In this document: positions 7,135 to 14,778 of the stretch, piece after piece | Layout: every line of letters begins with the position of its first letter | Position numbering within the stretch: the stretch's first letter is position 1 | From: an uncultured Anaerolineaceae bacterium | Lineage (GTDB): Bacteria; Chloroflexota; Anaerolineae; Anaerolineales; Anaerolineaceae | DNA: 23,694 bases | Assembly: GCA_937897615.1 (NCBI GenBank) | Contig: CALCNO010000005.1 | Location: forward strand, 1 to 23,694 | Direction: 5' to 3' | Program-made: the position numbers and the translations under genes | The notes under the pieces: model-generated | Told to the model about the DNA's origin: nothing | Databases searched by the model: none | Seen by the model: only the letters and a program-made list of their open reading frames with translations

Positions 7135-8814
7135 TTATTTCTGAATGGTGATGTCAATGGCAGCATAGATACCAGACCAACCGGAATCCATTGGTGTGGT
7201 GGTAACGCCCTTGACGTACGGTTTCACCAGGTAGGTGTTGACGTTGTTCCAGAAGAAGGCTACAGGGGCGCCATCGGTGAGGAGTTTCTGGGCGTCAGCA
7301 TACAACTGCATACGCTTGGTGGTATCCAGTTCCTTGTCAGCCTGGGTCAGCAGAGCGTCCAAATCAGGATTGGAGTAGCCAATGCGTTCGCCAAAGCCAC
7401 CGGTCTTCCAGTAAACGGAGAGCCAGTTCTGAGGATCGGGATAGTCTGCGCACCAGCCGAGGATGTACATCTGCGGGGCAGTGGTGATGTCCTTGGTCAA
7501 AGCAGTGTAGGTGGTTGCTTCAACAGGATTGAGTTTGATGTCGACACCGAGAACGTCTTTGTAATTGGCGGCCAACCACTCATTGCGGGTGCGGTTGCGC
7601 GGGGTGTCAGAGAAGGTAGCGGTAATCTCGGGCAGGTTTTCCACAGAGCCGTAGCTGGAATCAGCAATAGCCTGCTTGGCCGCCGCGGGATCATAACCCC
7701 AGCGATTCTCTTCGGCATCGTAACCAGGGAAGCCCTTCGGGATCCAGGTGAGGGTGGGAGAGCCAAGGCCCTTGAGGACATCGGTTACCCAGCCTTCGCG
7801 ATTCAGAGCGTAGGAGAATGCTTCGCGCACTTTCTGATCGGTGAAGGGTTCCTTGAGCTGATGGAACATGTAAGCATAGGTGCAGGATCCAGGATAGATC
7901 ATGGCTTCCTTGCTCAGGGTCTCATCAGCCTGGACGGTGGCCAGGTCTTCAGCAGCCAGAGGAACGATATCGAACTCGCCGTTCTTGTAGGCTTCGAAAG
8001 CCACAGCGGAATCGGTGATGTAGCGATATTCAATGTTCACTTTGGCATAGCCACCCCAGTAATTGGGGTTGGGGACGAAGTTGGCAACAGAGTTGGCCTC
8101 AAGGTTGGTGAGGATGAAGGGACCATTGCCGATGTGGTTGGCTGCGACAGTCCACCAGGTATCAGGATCGGTGGCGATGACCTCTTCCTTGGCGGGGTAG
8201 GTTACCCACAGGGAGAGAACGGTGTGGATGTACGGAGCCGGATTGGTGGTTCCAACTTTGAGAACGAGGCAGTTCTTGTCATCGTAGCCGGTGCAGGGGG
8301 TGGTGCCATCAGCCTGGTAGGCATGCACGGCAACGGCGGCTTTCAACTCTGCCAATTTCTCGGGGGTGGTGGCGGTCAGATCGGCACCACGCCAGGCAGC
8401 TGCACCAGCGATATCATCGGTGATGGCAGCGTACTCGCCAGCGGTGGCGGGATCGATGTTGCGCAGGAGAGCGTACTCAAACCGCTTGGCATTCAGGAGG
8501 CTGCCATCGCTGTATTTGAGGTTTTTGCGCAAGGTGAAGGTCACCTCAGTCGCATCGGCGTTGTATTCCCACTTCTCAGCGGCACCGGGGACTGTTTCGA
8601 GCTTGGTATTCAACTTGGTCAAGCCTTCGTACATCAATTGCAGGTGAGCAATTTCGTTAACGAAGGAAGCTTTTTGCGGGTCGAGGATATCGGGATAGGT
8701 ACCGAGGTTGATCCGCAGGGTCTGGCTTGGGGCTTCAGGAGCTTTCTTGCAAGCGCCCAATACCATGCTGGCGATGACCAGCACAACAACTAAAACTAAC
8801 CACTTAGAACGCAT
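7135..8814 (-). CDS. Peptide ABC transporter substrate-binding lipoprotein (operon copy)
   Basis: This 559-residue family 5 solute-binding protein captures peptides outside the membrane and hands them to the permeases encoded just downstream. The lipoprotein signal ends in LGAC with Cys22. Family blocks include ILDPQKASFVNEIAHLQLMY, FTLRKNLKYSDGSLLNAKRF, the GNGPFILTNLEANS region and FTDQKVREAFSYALNREG. I chose the ATG at 8814: AAGGAGGAG lies eight bases upstream, inside the reading frame of a longer version starting at 8844, which is therefore not the real start. Two pairs of cysteines (CTGYDDKNC, and CTYAY/WCADY) could form disulphides. Its place among murein-peptide enzyme genes suggests wall peptides as ligands, but the pocket cannot be read by eye. 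Confidence 0.93.
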   Translation of the reverse strand: MRSKWLVLVVVLVIASMVLGACKKAPEAPSQTLRINLGTYPDILDPQKASFVNEIAHLQLMYEGLTKLNTKLETVPGAAEKWEYNADATEVTFTLRKNLKYSDGSLLNAKRFEYALLRNIDPATAGEYAAITDDIAGAAAWRGADLTATTPEKLAELKAAVAVHAYQADGTTPCTGYDDKNCLVLKVGTTNPAPYIHTVLSLWVTYPAKEEVIATDPDTWWTVAANHIGNGPFILTNLEANSVANFVPNPNYWGGYAKVNIEYRYITDSAVAFEAYKNGEFDIVPLAAEDLATVQADETLSKEAMIYPGSCTYAYMFHQLKEPFTDQKVREAFSYALNREGWVTDVLKGLGSPTLTWIPKGFPGYDAEENRWGYDPAAAKQAIADSSYGSVENLPEITATFSDTPRNRTRNEWLAANYKDVLGVDIKLNPVEATTYTALTKDITTAPQMYILGWCADYPDPQNWLSVYWKTGGFGERIGYSNPDLDALLTQADKELDTTKRMQLYADAQKLLTDGAPVAFFWNNVNTYLVKPYVKGVTTTPMDSGWSGIYAAIDITIQK

Positions 8815-8915
8815 CTTGATTCTCCTCCTTTTTAGAATAAACAAGAATGGTTTTTTTGGTAGTGCTGCAAACAGATAAGGGATTGGCCCTCTCCTGAAAG
8901 GCCTCGCCCTGCAGC

Positions 8916-9899
8916 TTACTTTACCAAGTGACAGGCCACAAAATGACCTGGAGTCACCTCACGGGTTTCAGGCTTCTGCTGCGCGCAGATATCAATTGCA
9001 AGCGGGCAGCGGGTGCGGAAACGGCAGCCTGAAGGCGGATTTGCGGGGGAAGGAACGTCTCCCTGCAGGATCTTGCGTTGCCGCTTTTCCTCGACCGTTG
9101 GGTCTGGAATGGGCACCGCAGAGAGCAACGCCTGGGTGTAGGGGTGCAATGGATTGTTGTAGAGTTCGTCACGGGGAGCCAACTCAACAAGAACGCCCAA
9201 GTACATCACAGCCACGCGACTGCTGATGTGTTTGACCATCGAGAGGTCGTGCGCAATAAAGAGGTAGGTCAGGTTGAATTGTTTTTGCAGATCTTCGAGC
9301 AGATTCACCACCTGCGCCTGAATGGAAACATCCAGAGCAGAGATGGGCTCATCACAGATGATTAAGGAAGGCTTAAGCGCCAGAGCGCGCGCCACTCCCA
9401 CGCGCTGCCGTTGGCCGCCGGAAAACTCGTGCGGATAGCGGTTGGCATAAGAGGGGTTGAGTCCAACAACGCTGAGCAGGTTCTCAACTTCCTTCTCTGC
9501 GCCCCTTTTGTCGGTGATCCCATGAACGAGCAAGGGTTCACCGATGATCTGTCCAATGGTCATGCGGGGATTCAAAGAGGCATAAGGGTCTTGAAAGATC
9601 ATCTGCATCTTGCGGCGCATGCGCCGCAGGGTCTCGTGCTTCATCGTTACCAGGTCAGCGCCCTCAAAATAGACATGCCCGGCAGTGGGTGTTTGCAGCT
9701 GGAGGATATTACGCCCGGTGGTGGATTTTCCACAGCCAGACTCACCTACCAGCCCAAGGGTTTCGCCGCGATGAATATCGAAGGAAACGCCATCCACAGC
9801 GCGAACCGCGCCAATCTGCTTGCGGAAAAAGCCGCTCTTGTAGATCGGGAAGTGCTTGACAAGCCCATCAACTTTCAGGAGAATTTCTTTTTCTGTCAT
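8916..9899 (-). CDS. dppF: Peptide ABC transporter ATPase, DppF/OppF type
   Basis: This is one of two cytosolic ATPases energising the importer, 327 residues. Walker A is GESGCGKST, the Q-loop MIFQDPYASLNPR, the ABC signature FSGGQRQR, Walker B LIICDEPISALDVS and the H-loop FIAHDLS. The C-terminal oligopeptide/dipeptide extension is present (NNPLHPYTQALLSAVP) with four cysteines (GCRFRTRCPLAIDIC and a final ACH). In some DppD-type subunits such cysteines bind a [4Fe-4S] cluster; whether this subunit does is unknown. Its ATG overlaps the stop of the preceding ATPase gene by four bases (ATGA), with AAGGA seven bases before the ATG. Confidence 0.95.
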   Translation of the reverse strand: MTEKEILLKVDGLVKHFPIYKSGFFRKQIGAVRAVDGVSFDIHRGETLGLVGESGCGKSTTGRNILQLQTPTAGHVYFEGADLVTMKHETLRRMRRKMQMIFQDPYASLNPRMTIGQIIGEPLLVHGITDKRGAEKEVENLLSVVGLNPSYANRYPHEFSGGQRQRVGVARALALKPSLIICDEPISALDVSIQAQVVNLLEDLQKQFNLTYLFIAHDLSMVKHISSRVAVMYLGVLVELAPRDELYNNPLHPYTQALLSAVPIPDPTVEEKRQRKILQGDVPSPANPPSGCRFRTRCPLAIDICAQQKPETREVTPGHFVACHLVK

Positions 9900-10885
9900 T
9901 TGCGTTCCTTCCCGGTGGATGGGTTAACCCAGCAAGCGGCTGTATGTTCGGTACCAACCTTTATCAGCTTGGGGTTTTCATTCAAGCAACGGTCGATCTT
10001 GTAGGTGCAGCGTGGTGCAAACGGGCAAGACGTGGGCTTGTTATACAAAACCGGGGGCAGCCCCTCAATTGAGGTTAAGCGATGCTTCCCTGAAGAATCC
10101 AGGCGGGGGAGGCTACCCAATAACCCCAGCGTATAGGGATGCTGGGGGTTGGCGTACAATTCCTTCACCGGGGCTTCCTCGATGATGTAGCCGCCGTACA
10201 TGACCGCCACGCGGTCAGCCAGGCCTGCGATGATGCCCAGATCGTGGGTGATCCAGATCATCGCCATCCCAAGTTCATCGCGGATGCGCTTGACCAACTC
10301 CACGATCTGCGCCTGAATGGTTACATCCAGAGCAGTGGTTGGTTCATCAGCGATGAGGATTTGGGGATTGCAGGTAAGCGCCATGGCGATCATTGCGCGC
10401 TGGCGCATGCCGCCTGAGAACTGGTGCGGGTAATCATTGAGGCGCTCTTTGGGGTTGGGGATGCCCACCATCTTGAGCATCTCAGCGGCGCGCTCCAGGG
10501 CCTGCGTCTTGGTCATATTCATGTGGGTTTCCAGCGGCTCTGATAACTGGCGTCCAATGGTCAAAACCGGGTTGAACGAGGTCATGGGGTCCTGGAAGAT
10601 CATCGCGATCTGCGAGCCACGGATGTGGCGAATTTCTTCGTCGGACATCTTCAGCAGGTCCTTGCCCTGGTACATTGCCTTGCCGCCCACCACCTTGCCG
10701 GGAGGCATGGGGATGATGCGCAACATGGACATGACCGTTACGCTTTTGCCACAGCCACTTTCGCCCACAATTCCAAGCGTTTCCCCTTCTTTAAGCTGAA
10801 AAGAGACGCCATTTACTGCATGTACTGTCCCTTCTCTCGTCTTAAAATGTGTTTCCAAATCCTGCACTTTAAGTAAATCAGCCAT
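9896..10885 (-). CDS. dppD: Peptide ABC transporter ATPase, DppD/OppD type
   Basis: First gene of the importer operon, 329 residues from the chosen start. Walker A is GESGCGKSV, the signature FSGGMRQR, Walker B ILIADEPTTALDVT and the H-loop WITHDLG. The C-terminal oligo_HPY region contains NPQHPYTLGLLGSLPRLD and four cysteines (SCPFAPRCTYKIDRC, then AACW), the pattern reported to hold an Fe-S cluster in some DppD proteins. I prefer the ATG at 10885 (MADLLKVQDL), which begins right at the ABC domain and has AAGG about 11 bases upstream, over a TTG at 10921. A leader of about 77 bases separates it from the promoter at 10969-10997. Confidence 0.94.
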   Translation of the reverse strand: MADLLKVQDLETHFKTREGTVHAVNGVSFQLKEGETLGIVGESGCGKSVTVMSMLRIIPMPPGKVVGGKAMYQGKDLLKMSDEEIRHIRGSQIAMIFQDPMTSFNPVLTIGRQLSEPLETHMNMTKTQALERAAEMLKMVGIPNPKERLNDYPHQFSGGMRQRAMIAMALTCNPQILIADEPTTALDVTIQAQIVELVKRIRDELGMAMIWITHDLGIIAGLADRVAVMYGGYIIEEAPVKELYANPQHPYTLGLLGSLPRLDSSGKHRLTSIEGLPPVLYNKPTSCPFAPRCTYKIDRCLNENPKLIKVGTEHTAACWVNPSTGKERK

Positions 10886-10968
10886 GCATTTATCTACCTT
10901 ATTGTGGATTGGGTATGGCAATTAAATATTAAAATAATAGTTACTCAACTACAAATATGGTACAGATG

Positions 10969-10997
10969 AGTATACACTGTTCATTATACAGTGTCAA
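10969..10997 (-). promoter_or_regulatory. Peptide transporter operon promoter with embedded operator-like palindrome
   Basis: On the minus strand a perfect TTGACA (10997-10992) and TATACT (10974-10969, five of six) are exactly 17 bases apart, the best sigma70-type promoter in the window. A palindrome with seven-base arms (ACACTGT at 10974-10980, ACAGTGT at 10988-10994) and a seven-base spacer fills the gap between the boxes and touches both. A dimeric repressor binding there would block polymerase directly. No regulator gene is in the window. Confidence 0.75.
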
Positions 10998-11018
10998 ACA
11001 AGATTAAAATTTTATAAT
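10991..11018 (+). promoter_or_regulatory. Candidate promoter of the beta-lactamase-fold gene
   Basis: A perfect TATAAT lies at 11013-11018. GTGTCA (10991-10996, four of six) is 16 bases upstream in the -35 position. It overlaps the -35 box of the divergent transporter promoter and one arm of the palindrome. The two directions could therefore be controlled by the same bound protein or compete for polymerase. Confidence 0.5.
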
Positions 11019-11044
11019 CTACACCATCTGAGGCAGGAGACGCC

Positions 11045-11791
11045 ATGGAAACCAAAAAATCACTCGCAGCGCTTGACCAAATGGGTGTGCATTATGCATT
11101 TTATTGCAAAATTAAATCGAGCCCGCCGCTCTTTTTCGCCAACCAATCCCTGTTCCGTTCCGCCTCGATCATCAAGGTGCCCATCCTGCTGGCGTGGCTG
11201 GAACTGGAGAAACAAGGGATGGTGGACCGCAAAAGCCCCTGTTTGCTGGATGAGGAGCCCGCAATTGGTGGTGCCGGCTTCGGCAGCCAGTTCCTCACCC
11301 GCAACCTGGCTTATGCCGATGTGCTGCTGATGATGATCGCCACATCAGATAATTTTTGCACCAATCTCGTCCTGCGCAAGATCGGGTTGGAGAAATTGCG
11401 CGAAGTGATGCACGACAAATTGGGGCTGCACAAGACCCGCTGTGAGCGCAAGCTGATGGACTACGCCGCCCGCGAACGCGGGCTGGATAATTATGTAGAC
11501 GCGGAAGAGGCCATCCGTCTTTTCCGCCTGGTGGATGGGCTGACGCCAGAAGATCGTGCCTGGGTCAAGTCATTGCTATTAGCCAACACCGACAGCGCCC
11601 TGCTGCTGCGCAATATTCCCCGCGACACCGTTGACTTCTACCATAAGACCGGCTCAATGACCAGCGTGCTGCACGACTGGGGTTTTACCGACCAGTGTGA
11701 ACTTTTCCTCTTCACCGAGAATGTGAAAAGTGAACCGCTCGTGTTTGAGGTGTTTGGAGAATTGGGCCAGGCCTGCCTGATGCAGGAATAA
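11045..11791 (+). CDS. Class A beta-lactamase-fold serine hydrolase without signal peptide
   Basis: This 248-residue protein has all the core marks of the class A beta-lactamase fold: S41-x-x-K44 (SIIK), S101-D102-N103, K201-T202-G203, and between them R132-C-E134-R-K-L137, which aligns with the RxExxLN omega loop whose Glu166 deacylates beta-lactams. The Asn170 position is Met138 here, which is unusual for a true beta-lactamase. The N-terminus is polar with no signal sequence or lipobox, so the protein is predicted cytosolic, where periplasmic-type antibiotic defence makes little sense. AGGAG before the ATG supports the start. It is divergent from the peptide importer and tail-to-tail, six bases apart, with the YkfC-like peptidase gene. 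I infer a role on imported or recycled wall peptides, for example removal of a terminal D-Ala; a real lactamase, esterase or amidase remains possible. Confidence 0.85.
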   Translation: METKKSLAALDQMGVHYAFYCKIKSSPPLFFANQSLFRSASIIKVPILLAWLELEKQGMVDRKSPCLLDEEPAIGGAGFGSQFLTRNLAYADVLLMMIATSDNFCTNLVLRKIGLEKLREVMHDKLGLHKTRCERKLMDYAARERGLDNYVDAEEAIRLFRLVDGLTPEDRAWVKSLLLANTDSALLLRNIPRDTVDFYHKTGSMTSVLHDWGFTDQCELFLFTENVKSEPLVFEVFGELGQACLMQE

Positions 11792-11797
11792 GAAATT

Positions 11798-12820
11798 CTA
11801 TAGGAACGAACACGCCCCGGCGAAAGTCTCGCGCAGGTGCGACACTGCCTGAACATCATCGATGTAAACGCCGTTGCGGCTGCGCGAAGAATGAATGATC
11901 TGCCACCCGCCCAGGCTGATACCCACATGGGTGATGCGTTCCAGGTGTCCCTCGTCACCAAAAAAGACCAGGTCGCCGCGCGTGAAGGGAGGTTGCACCG
12001 CCCGTCCGGCGTCTTTTTGCATATCAGCGTCGCGCGGGATGTCTATCCCGGCAAAACGGTAGCTGAGCTGGGCAAGCCCTGAGCAGTCAATTCCATTGGT
12101 ACTGGTGCCTCCCCAGAGATACGGAACCCCCTTGAGGCGGAAAGCCGTGTCAAGAATTGCCTGTCTTTTTGTCTCCTCCGTGGTCGGAAGATCGCTCAGT
12201 GCAAACAGGCGATCACTGCGCATCCAACCTCCCGTCATCGCATTGGGCTGAGACTCGGCGTGGGGCTTCAGGTATGCCCACTCCGCCTGAAAACGGTCAA
12301 CAGCCACATACGTTCCAATGTAAAGGCGTGAGCTATGCAGCTCGCTGCTATTGGGTTTTTCGAACAATCCGGCCTGCACCGACGAGACCAAATGGGTTGG
12401 CGTTTCCGGTTTGACCGCCGAAAGGTAGGGGCGGTAAGCCCAGGCCAGGTAGCCGTCATCCTGGCGCACGAACACCCAGTTACCTTCCTGCTTCAACAGC
12501 TCCAGGCGTGTTCCATAGGCACATTGCGTGAGCTGCTCCGCCAGCCAGGAAGGCTCGGCGTGCATACTGGTAAAGGTGGTGCCACACCACAGATAATTGC
12601 CGGAGCGCAGTTTTTTTACTGCGCTTGCGTCCACCGCAACGCCGGGCAAGGATTGTTGAATCCGGCTTATGGCTTCAGCCAAAACAGCCCCATCAAGCAC
12701 CGCGCCAGACAAAACTACCTGGTTTTCCGTTTGCTTCACCTGCACATCGAACAGGCACAAACGCCTGTCGTTGTTCGCCTGGATCAGTTGTTTCATTACG
12801 TCGGAAATAGTTTTGTCCAT
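11798..12820 (-). CDS. ykfC: YkfC-like NlpC/P60 endopeptidase (gamma-D-glutamyl-L-diamino acid)
   Basis: This 340-residue cysteine peptidase probably cuts the gamma-D-Glu to diamino acid bond of free murein peptides. Two SH3b-like regions (about 78-140, ending DDGYLAWAYRPYL, and 160-215) precede the catalytic domain. The catalytic triad is visible: Cys246 in GIDCSGLAQL, His298 in ITHVGIS and His310 in WQIIHSS. The layout and length match Bacillus YkfC. There is no signal peptide, so it should act on peptides in the cytosol rather than on the wall. Residues 1-75 form an extra alpha/beta unit with BON-like spacing. The ATG at 12820 has GAGGA upstream and is 10 bases after the epimerase stop; pairing with the epimerase is what makes the YkfC assignment more likely than a wall lysin. 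Confidence 0.88.
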   Translation of the reverse strand: MDKTISDVMKQLIQANNDRRLCLFDVQVKQTENQVVLSGAVLDGAVLAEAISRIQQSLPGVAVDASAVKKLRSGNYLWCGTTFTSMHAEPSWLAEQLTQCAYGTRLELLKQEGNWVFVRQDDGYLAWAYRPYLSAVKPETPTHLVSSVQAGLFEKPNSSELHSSRLYIGTYVAVDRFQAEWAYLKPHAESQPNAMTGGWMRSDRLFALSDLPTTEETKRQAILDTAFRLKGVPYLWGGTSTNGIDCSGLAQLSYRFAGIDIPRDADMQKDAGRAVQPPFTRGDLVFFGDEGHLERITHVGISLGGWQIIHSSRSRNGVYIDDVQAVSHLRETFAGACSFL

Positions 12821-12830
12821 TATGGTGTCC

Positions 12831-13850
12831 TCAGTTCTCTTTTTTCCTTGCGCCAATACCGGGCCGTTCTGGAATCTCCACGCTGGCGGCATCATCAAAG
12901 GTCATTCCGTCAAAAGGATCGTTTGAAACCAGCAGGGGGGCGTCCAGGTCAAGCCAGTCGGCCAGCCCCGCCAGATGTGCCATAGCAGTGGTGCCAATGG
13001 AAGTCTCGATCATGCACCCCAGCATCACTTTCATCCCCAGGGTTTTGGCGCGCTTGATCATCTCCACAGCAGGGGTCAGGCCGCCGGTCTTCATCAGCTT
13101 GACGTTGATCCCCTTGACGCCGGCTTTTGCAAGCGCCTCCACCTCGGCCAGTGTTTGCACCGATTCATCCGCCACAATGGGGATGCCGGTAAACGCCTGC
13201 ACCAGCCCCATACCCTCGATATCTTCCTTGGCAGTCGGTTGTTCGATCATCTCCAGGTCAAAGCGCGCCAGTTCTTTAACCAGTACAACCGCATCTTCGG
13301 CTTTCCAGCCGGCGTTGGCATCCACACGCAATTTCACCTCCGGGCGCGCGCTGCGGATTGCCGCCAACCGGGCCATATCCTTACCGTCTCCGGCAAGCTT
13401 GATCTTGAGGATGGAATAATTACTGAACTTACGCGCCATTGCCGCCATTTCAGCAGGGGTATCCACAGCAATGGTGAAGGAGCTGCGCATCGGCCGGGGG
13501 CGCGGCAAAGCAAGCAGTTGATACAGCGGCACGCCGCTTTGGCGGCCAATGCGGTCATGCAAAGCAAGGTCCAGCGCGCAGCGGGCTACGGCCGGGCCTT
13601 CCTCACCGACCCACTTTGGAATATCTGCAACTTTATCGGGAAAAGGCTTTGTGCTCTCCGCTGCCTTACGCCACAGAGCGTCCACAGCGGCCTGGTCAAC
13701 GTGGTAATAAGGCGGGAGCGTGCCCTCTCCCCAGCCGGCGTCCTCGGCCAGGCGCAGCCAGTAAGCCTGGCGCTCCTCGCTGGTGCCGTAGGAAAGGCGA
13801 AAGGGGTTACGCAGCTTTAGTGTGATCTTTTCCCAGGTCAATCGGGGCAT
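12831..13850 (-). CDS. ykfB: Dipeptide epimerase (L-Ala-D/L-Glu type), enolase superfamily
   Basis: This 339-residue enzyme of the muconate-lactonising subgroup is predicted to convert L-Ala-D-Glu from murein into L-Ala-L-Glu. The catalytic set is complete: K149-I-K151 at the end of the second barrel strand, metal ligands D177 (RVDANAGW), E203 (MIEQPTAKED) and D228 (VADESV), and base K251 (INVKLMKTGG). The D301-L-D303 motif, which holds the substrate ammonium group, is the hallmark of dipeptide epimerases as opposed to O-succinylbenzoate synthase. The N-terminal capping domain (about 1-120) sets side-chain specificity, so other dipeptides are possible. It lies 16 bases after rsgA and 10 bases before the YkfC-like peptidase, whose product would be its substrate. 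Confidence 0.9.
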   Translation of the reverse strand: MPRLTWEKITLKLRNPFRLSYGTSEERQAYWLRLAEDAGWGEGTLPPYYHVDQAAVDALWRKAAESTKPFPDKVADIPKWVGEEGPAVARCALDLALHDRIGRQSGVPLYQLLALPRPRPMRSSFTIAVDTPAEMAAMARKFSNYSILKIKLAGDGKDMARLAAIRSARPEVKLRVDANAGWKAEDAVVLVKELARFDLEMIEQPTAKEDIEGMGLVQAFTGIPIVADESVQTLAEVEALAKAGVKGINVKLMKTGGLTPAVEMIKRAKTLGMKVMLGCMIETSIGTTAMAHLAGLADWLDLDAPLLVSNDPFDGMTFDDAASVEIPERPGIGARKKEN

Positions 13851-13866
13851 CGTTGTTCAACCTTTC

Positions 13867-14778
13867 TTATGCATCGCCAAGGCGCATGCGAATGTAAGAT
13901 TCATAACGTTCCGCGTCGATCTTTCCCTCTTCCACGGCACGGATCACCGCGCAGCCGGGTTCGTCCATGTGGGCGCAATCGTTGAACTGGCACTGCGACA
14001 CCAGGTCGCGCAGCTCCGGAAAATAGCCATCCAACTCTTCGGGTTGGGTATCCCACAGGGAAAGGCGCCGCAGCCCGGGAAGGTCTGCCACATAGCCGCC
14101 GCAATCCAGCGGGAACATCTCGCGCACCACAGTGGTGTGGCGGCCGCGCTCATTGAACTTGCTGATCTCGCGCACTGCCAGTCCCAGTCCCGGCTGCAGC
14201 GCATTCAAAAGGCTGGACTTGCCCACGCCGGAAGGCCCGGCCAGGGCAGAGATTCGGCCTTTCAATACCTCGCGCAATTCCTTTAGTCCTTCGCCCTTTG
14301 CCGCAGAGGTGTAGATCACCGGGTAACCAAGCCCGGGGTACACCGAAAAGATTTTCTTTGCCGTGCGCATCCCCACCAGATCCACCTTGTTGGCCACGAT
14401 CATGGCTTTTAGCCCCTGCTTCTCCGCAATCACCAAAAACCTGTCAAGCATGCGCAGGTGCGGCTCGGGTTGGGCACAGGCAAAAACGGCCACCATCTGG
14501 TCCGGGTTCGAAAGCAATATCTGCCGGAACATGCCCTTTGGGGTAGGGTCCAAGCGGATCAATTCACTGTGGCGCGGCTCAATTGCTTCAACTGCGCCGG
14601 TACCATCGGATTGCAGGCTGATCTGCACCCGGTCACCAACCGAGATAATGTCACCTTGAAACGAACGCCGTTTGAGCCTGCCGCGCAGGATGCAAGTGAC
14701 TTTTCTGCCGTCCACCTGGACTGTGTAAAATCCAGATTGGAAGCGGGTCACCCATCCCGGAACGGTTTCCTGGCTCAT
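13867..14778 (-). CDS. rsgA: Small ribosomal subunit biogenesis GTPase
   Basis: RsgA (YjeQ) is a circularly permuted GTPase that checks and releases from the maturing 30S subunit. The 303-residue protein has the expected order: N-terminal OB fold (about 1-75), G4 NKVDLV and G5 TSAAKGEG before G1 GPSGVGKSS (about 181-189), then G3 DLPGL. The C-terminal zinc finger is CQFNDCAHMDEPGC. The start at 14778 overlaps the PBP stop by four bases (ATGA); a longer frame from 14841 would intrude into the PBP gene and lacks support. It is a housekeeping gene carried inside the wall-related unit. Confidence 0.96.
   Translation of the reverse strand: MSQETVPGWVTRFQSGFYTVQVDGRKVTCILRGRLKRRSFQGDIISVGDRVQISLQSDGTGAVEAIEPRHSELIRLDPTPKGMFRQILLSNPDQMVAVFACAQPEPHLRMLDRFLVIAEKQGLKAMIVANKVDLVGMRTAKKIFSVYPGLGYPVIYTSAAKGEGLKELREVLKGRISALAGPSGVGKSSLLNALQPGLGLAVREISKFNERGRHTTVVREMFPLDCGGYVADLPGLRRLSLWDTQPEELDGYFPELRDLVSQCQFNDCAHMDEPGCAVIRAVEEGKIDAERYESYIRMRLGDA

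Noticed and set aside
7861..8793. A 310-codon open frame on the plus strand opposite the binding-protein gene
   Set aside because: Gly/Val-rich shadow of the lipoprotein gene; the minus-strand gene has signal peptide, ribosome site and family motifs.
11045..11791. Antibiotic-resistance beta-lactamase
   Set aside because: No signal peptide, Met in place of the Asn170 residue, and location among peptide-use genes. The fold is right but the resistance role is unsupported.
12831..13850. O-succinylbenzoate synthase (MenC)
   Set aside because: Same superfamily, but the DLD motif at 301-303 is specific to dipeptide epimerases and no menaquinone genes are adjacent.
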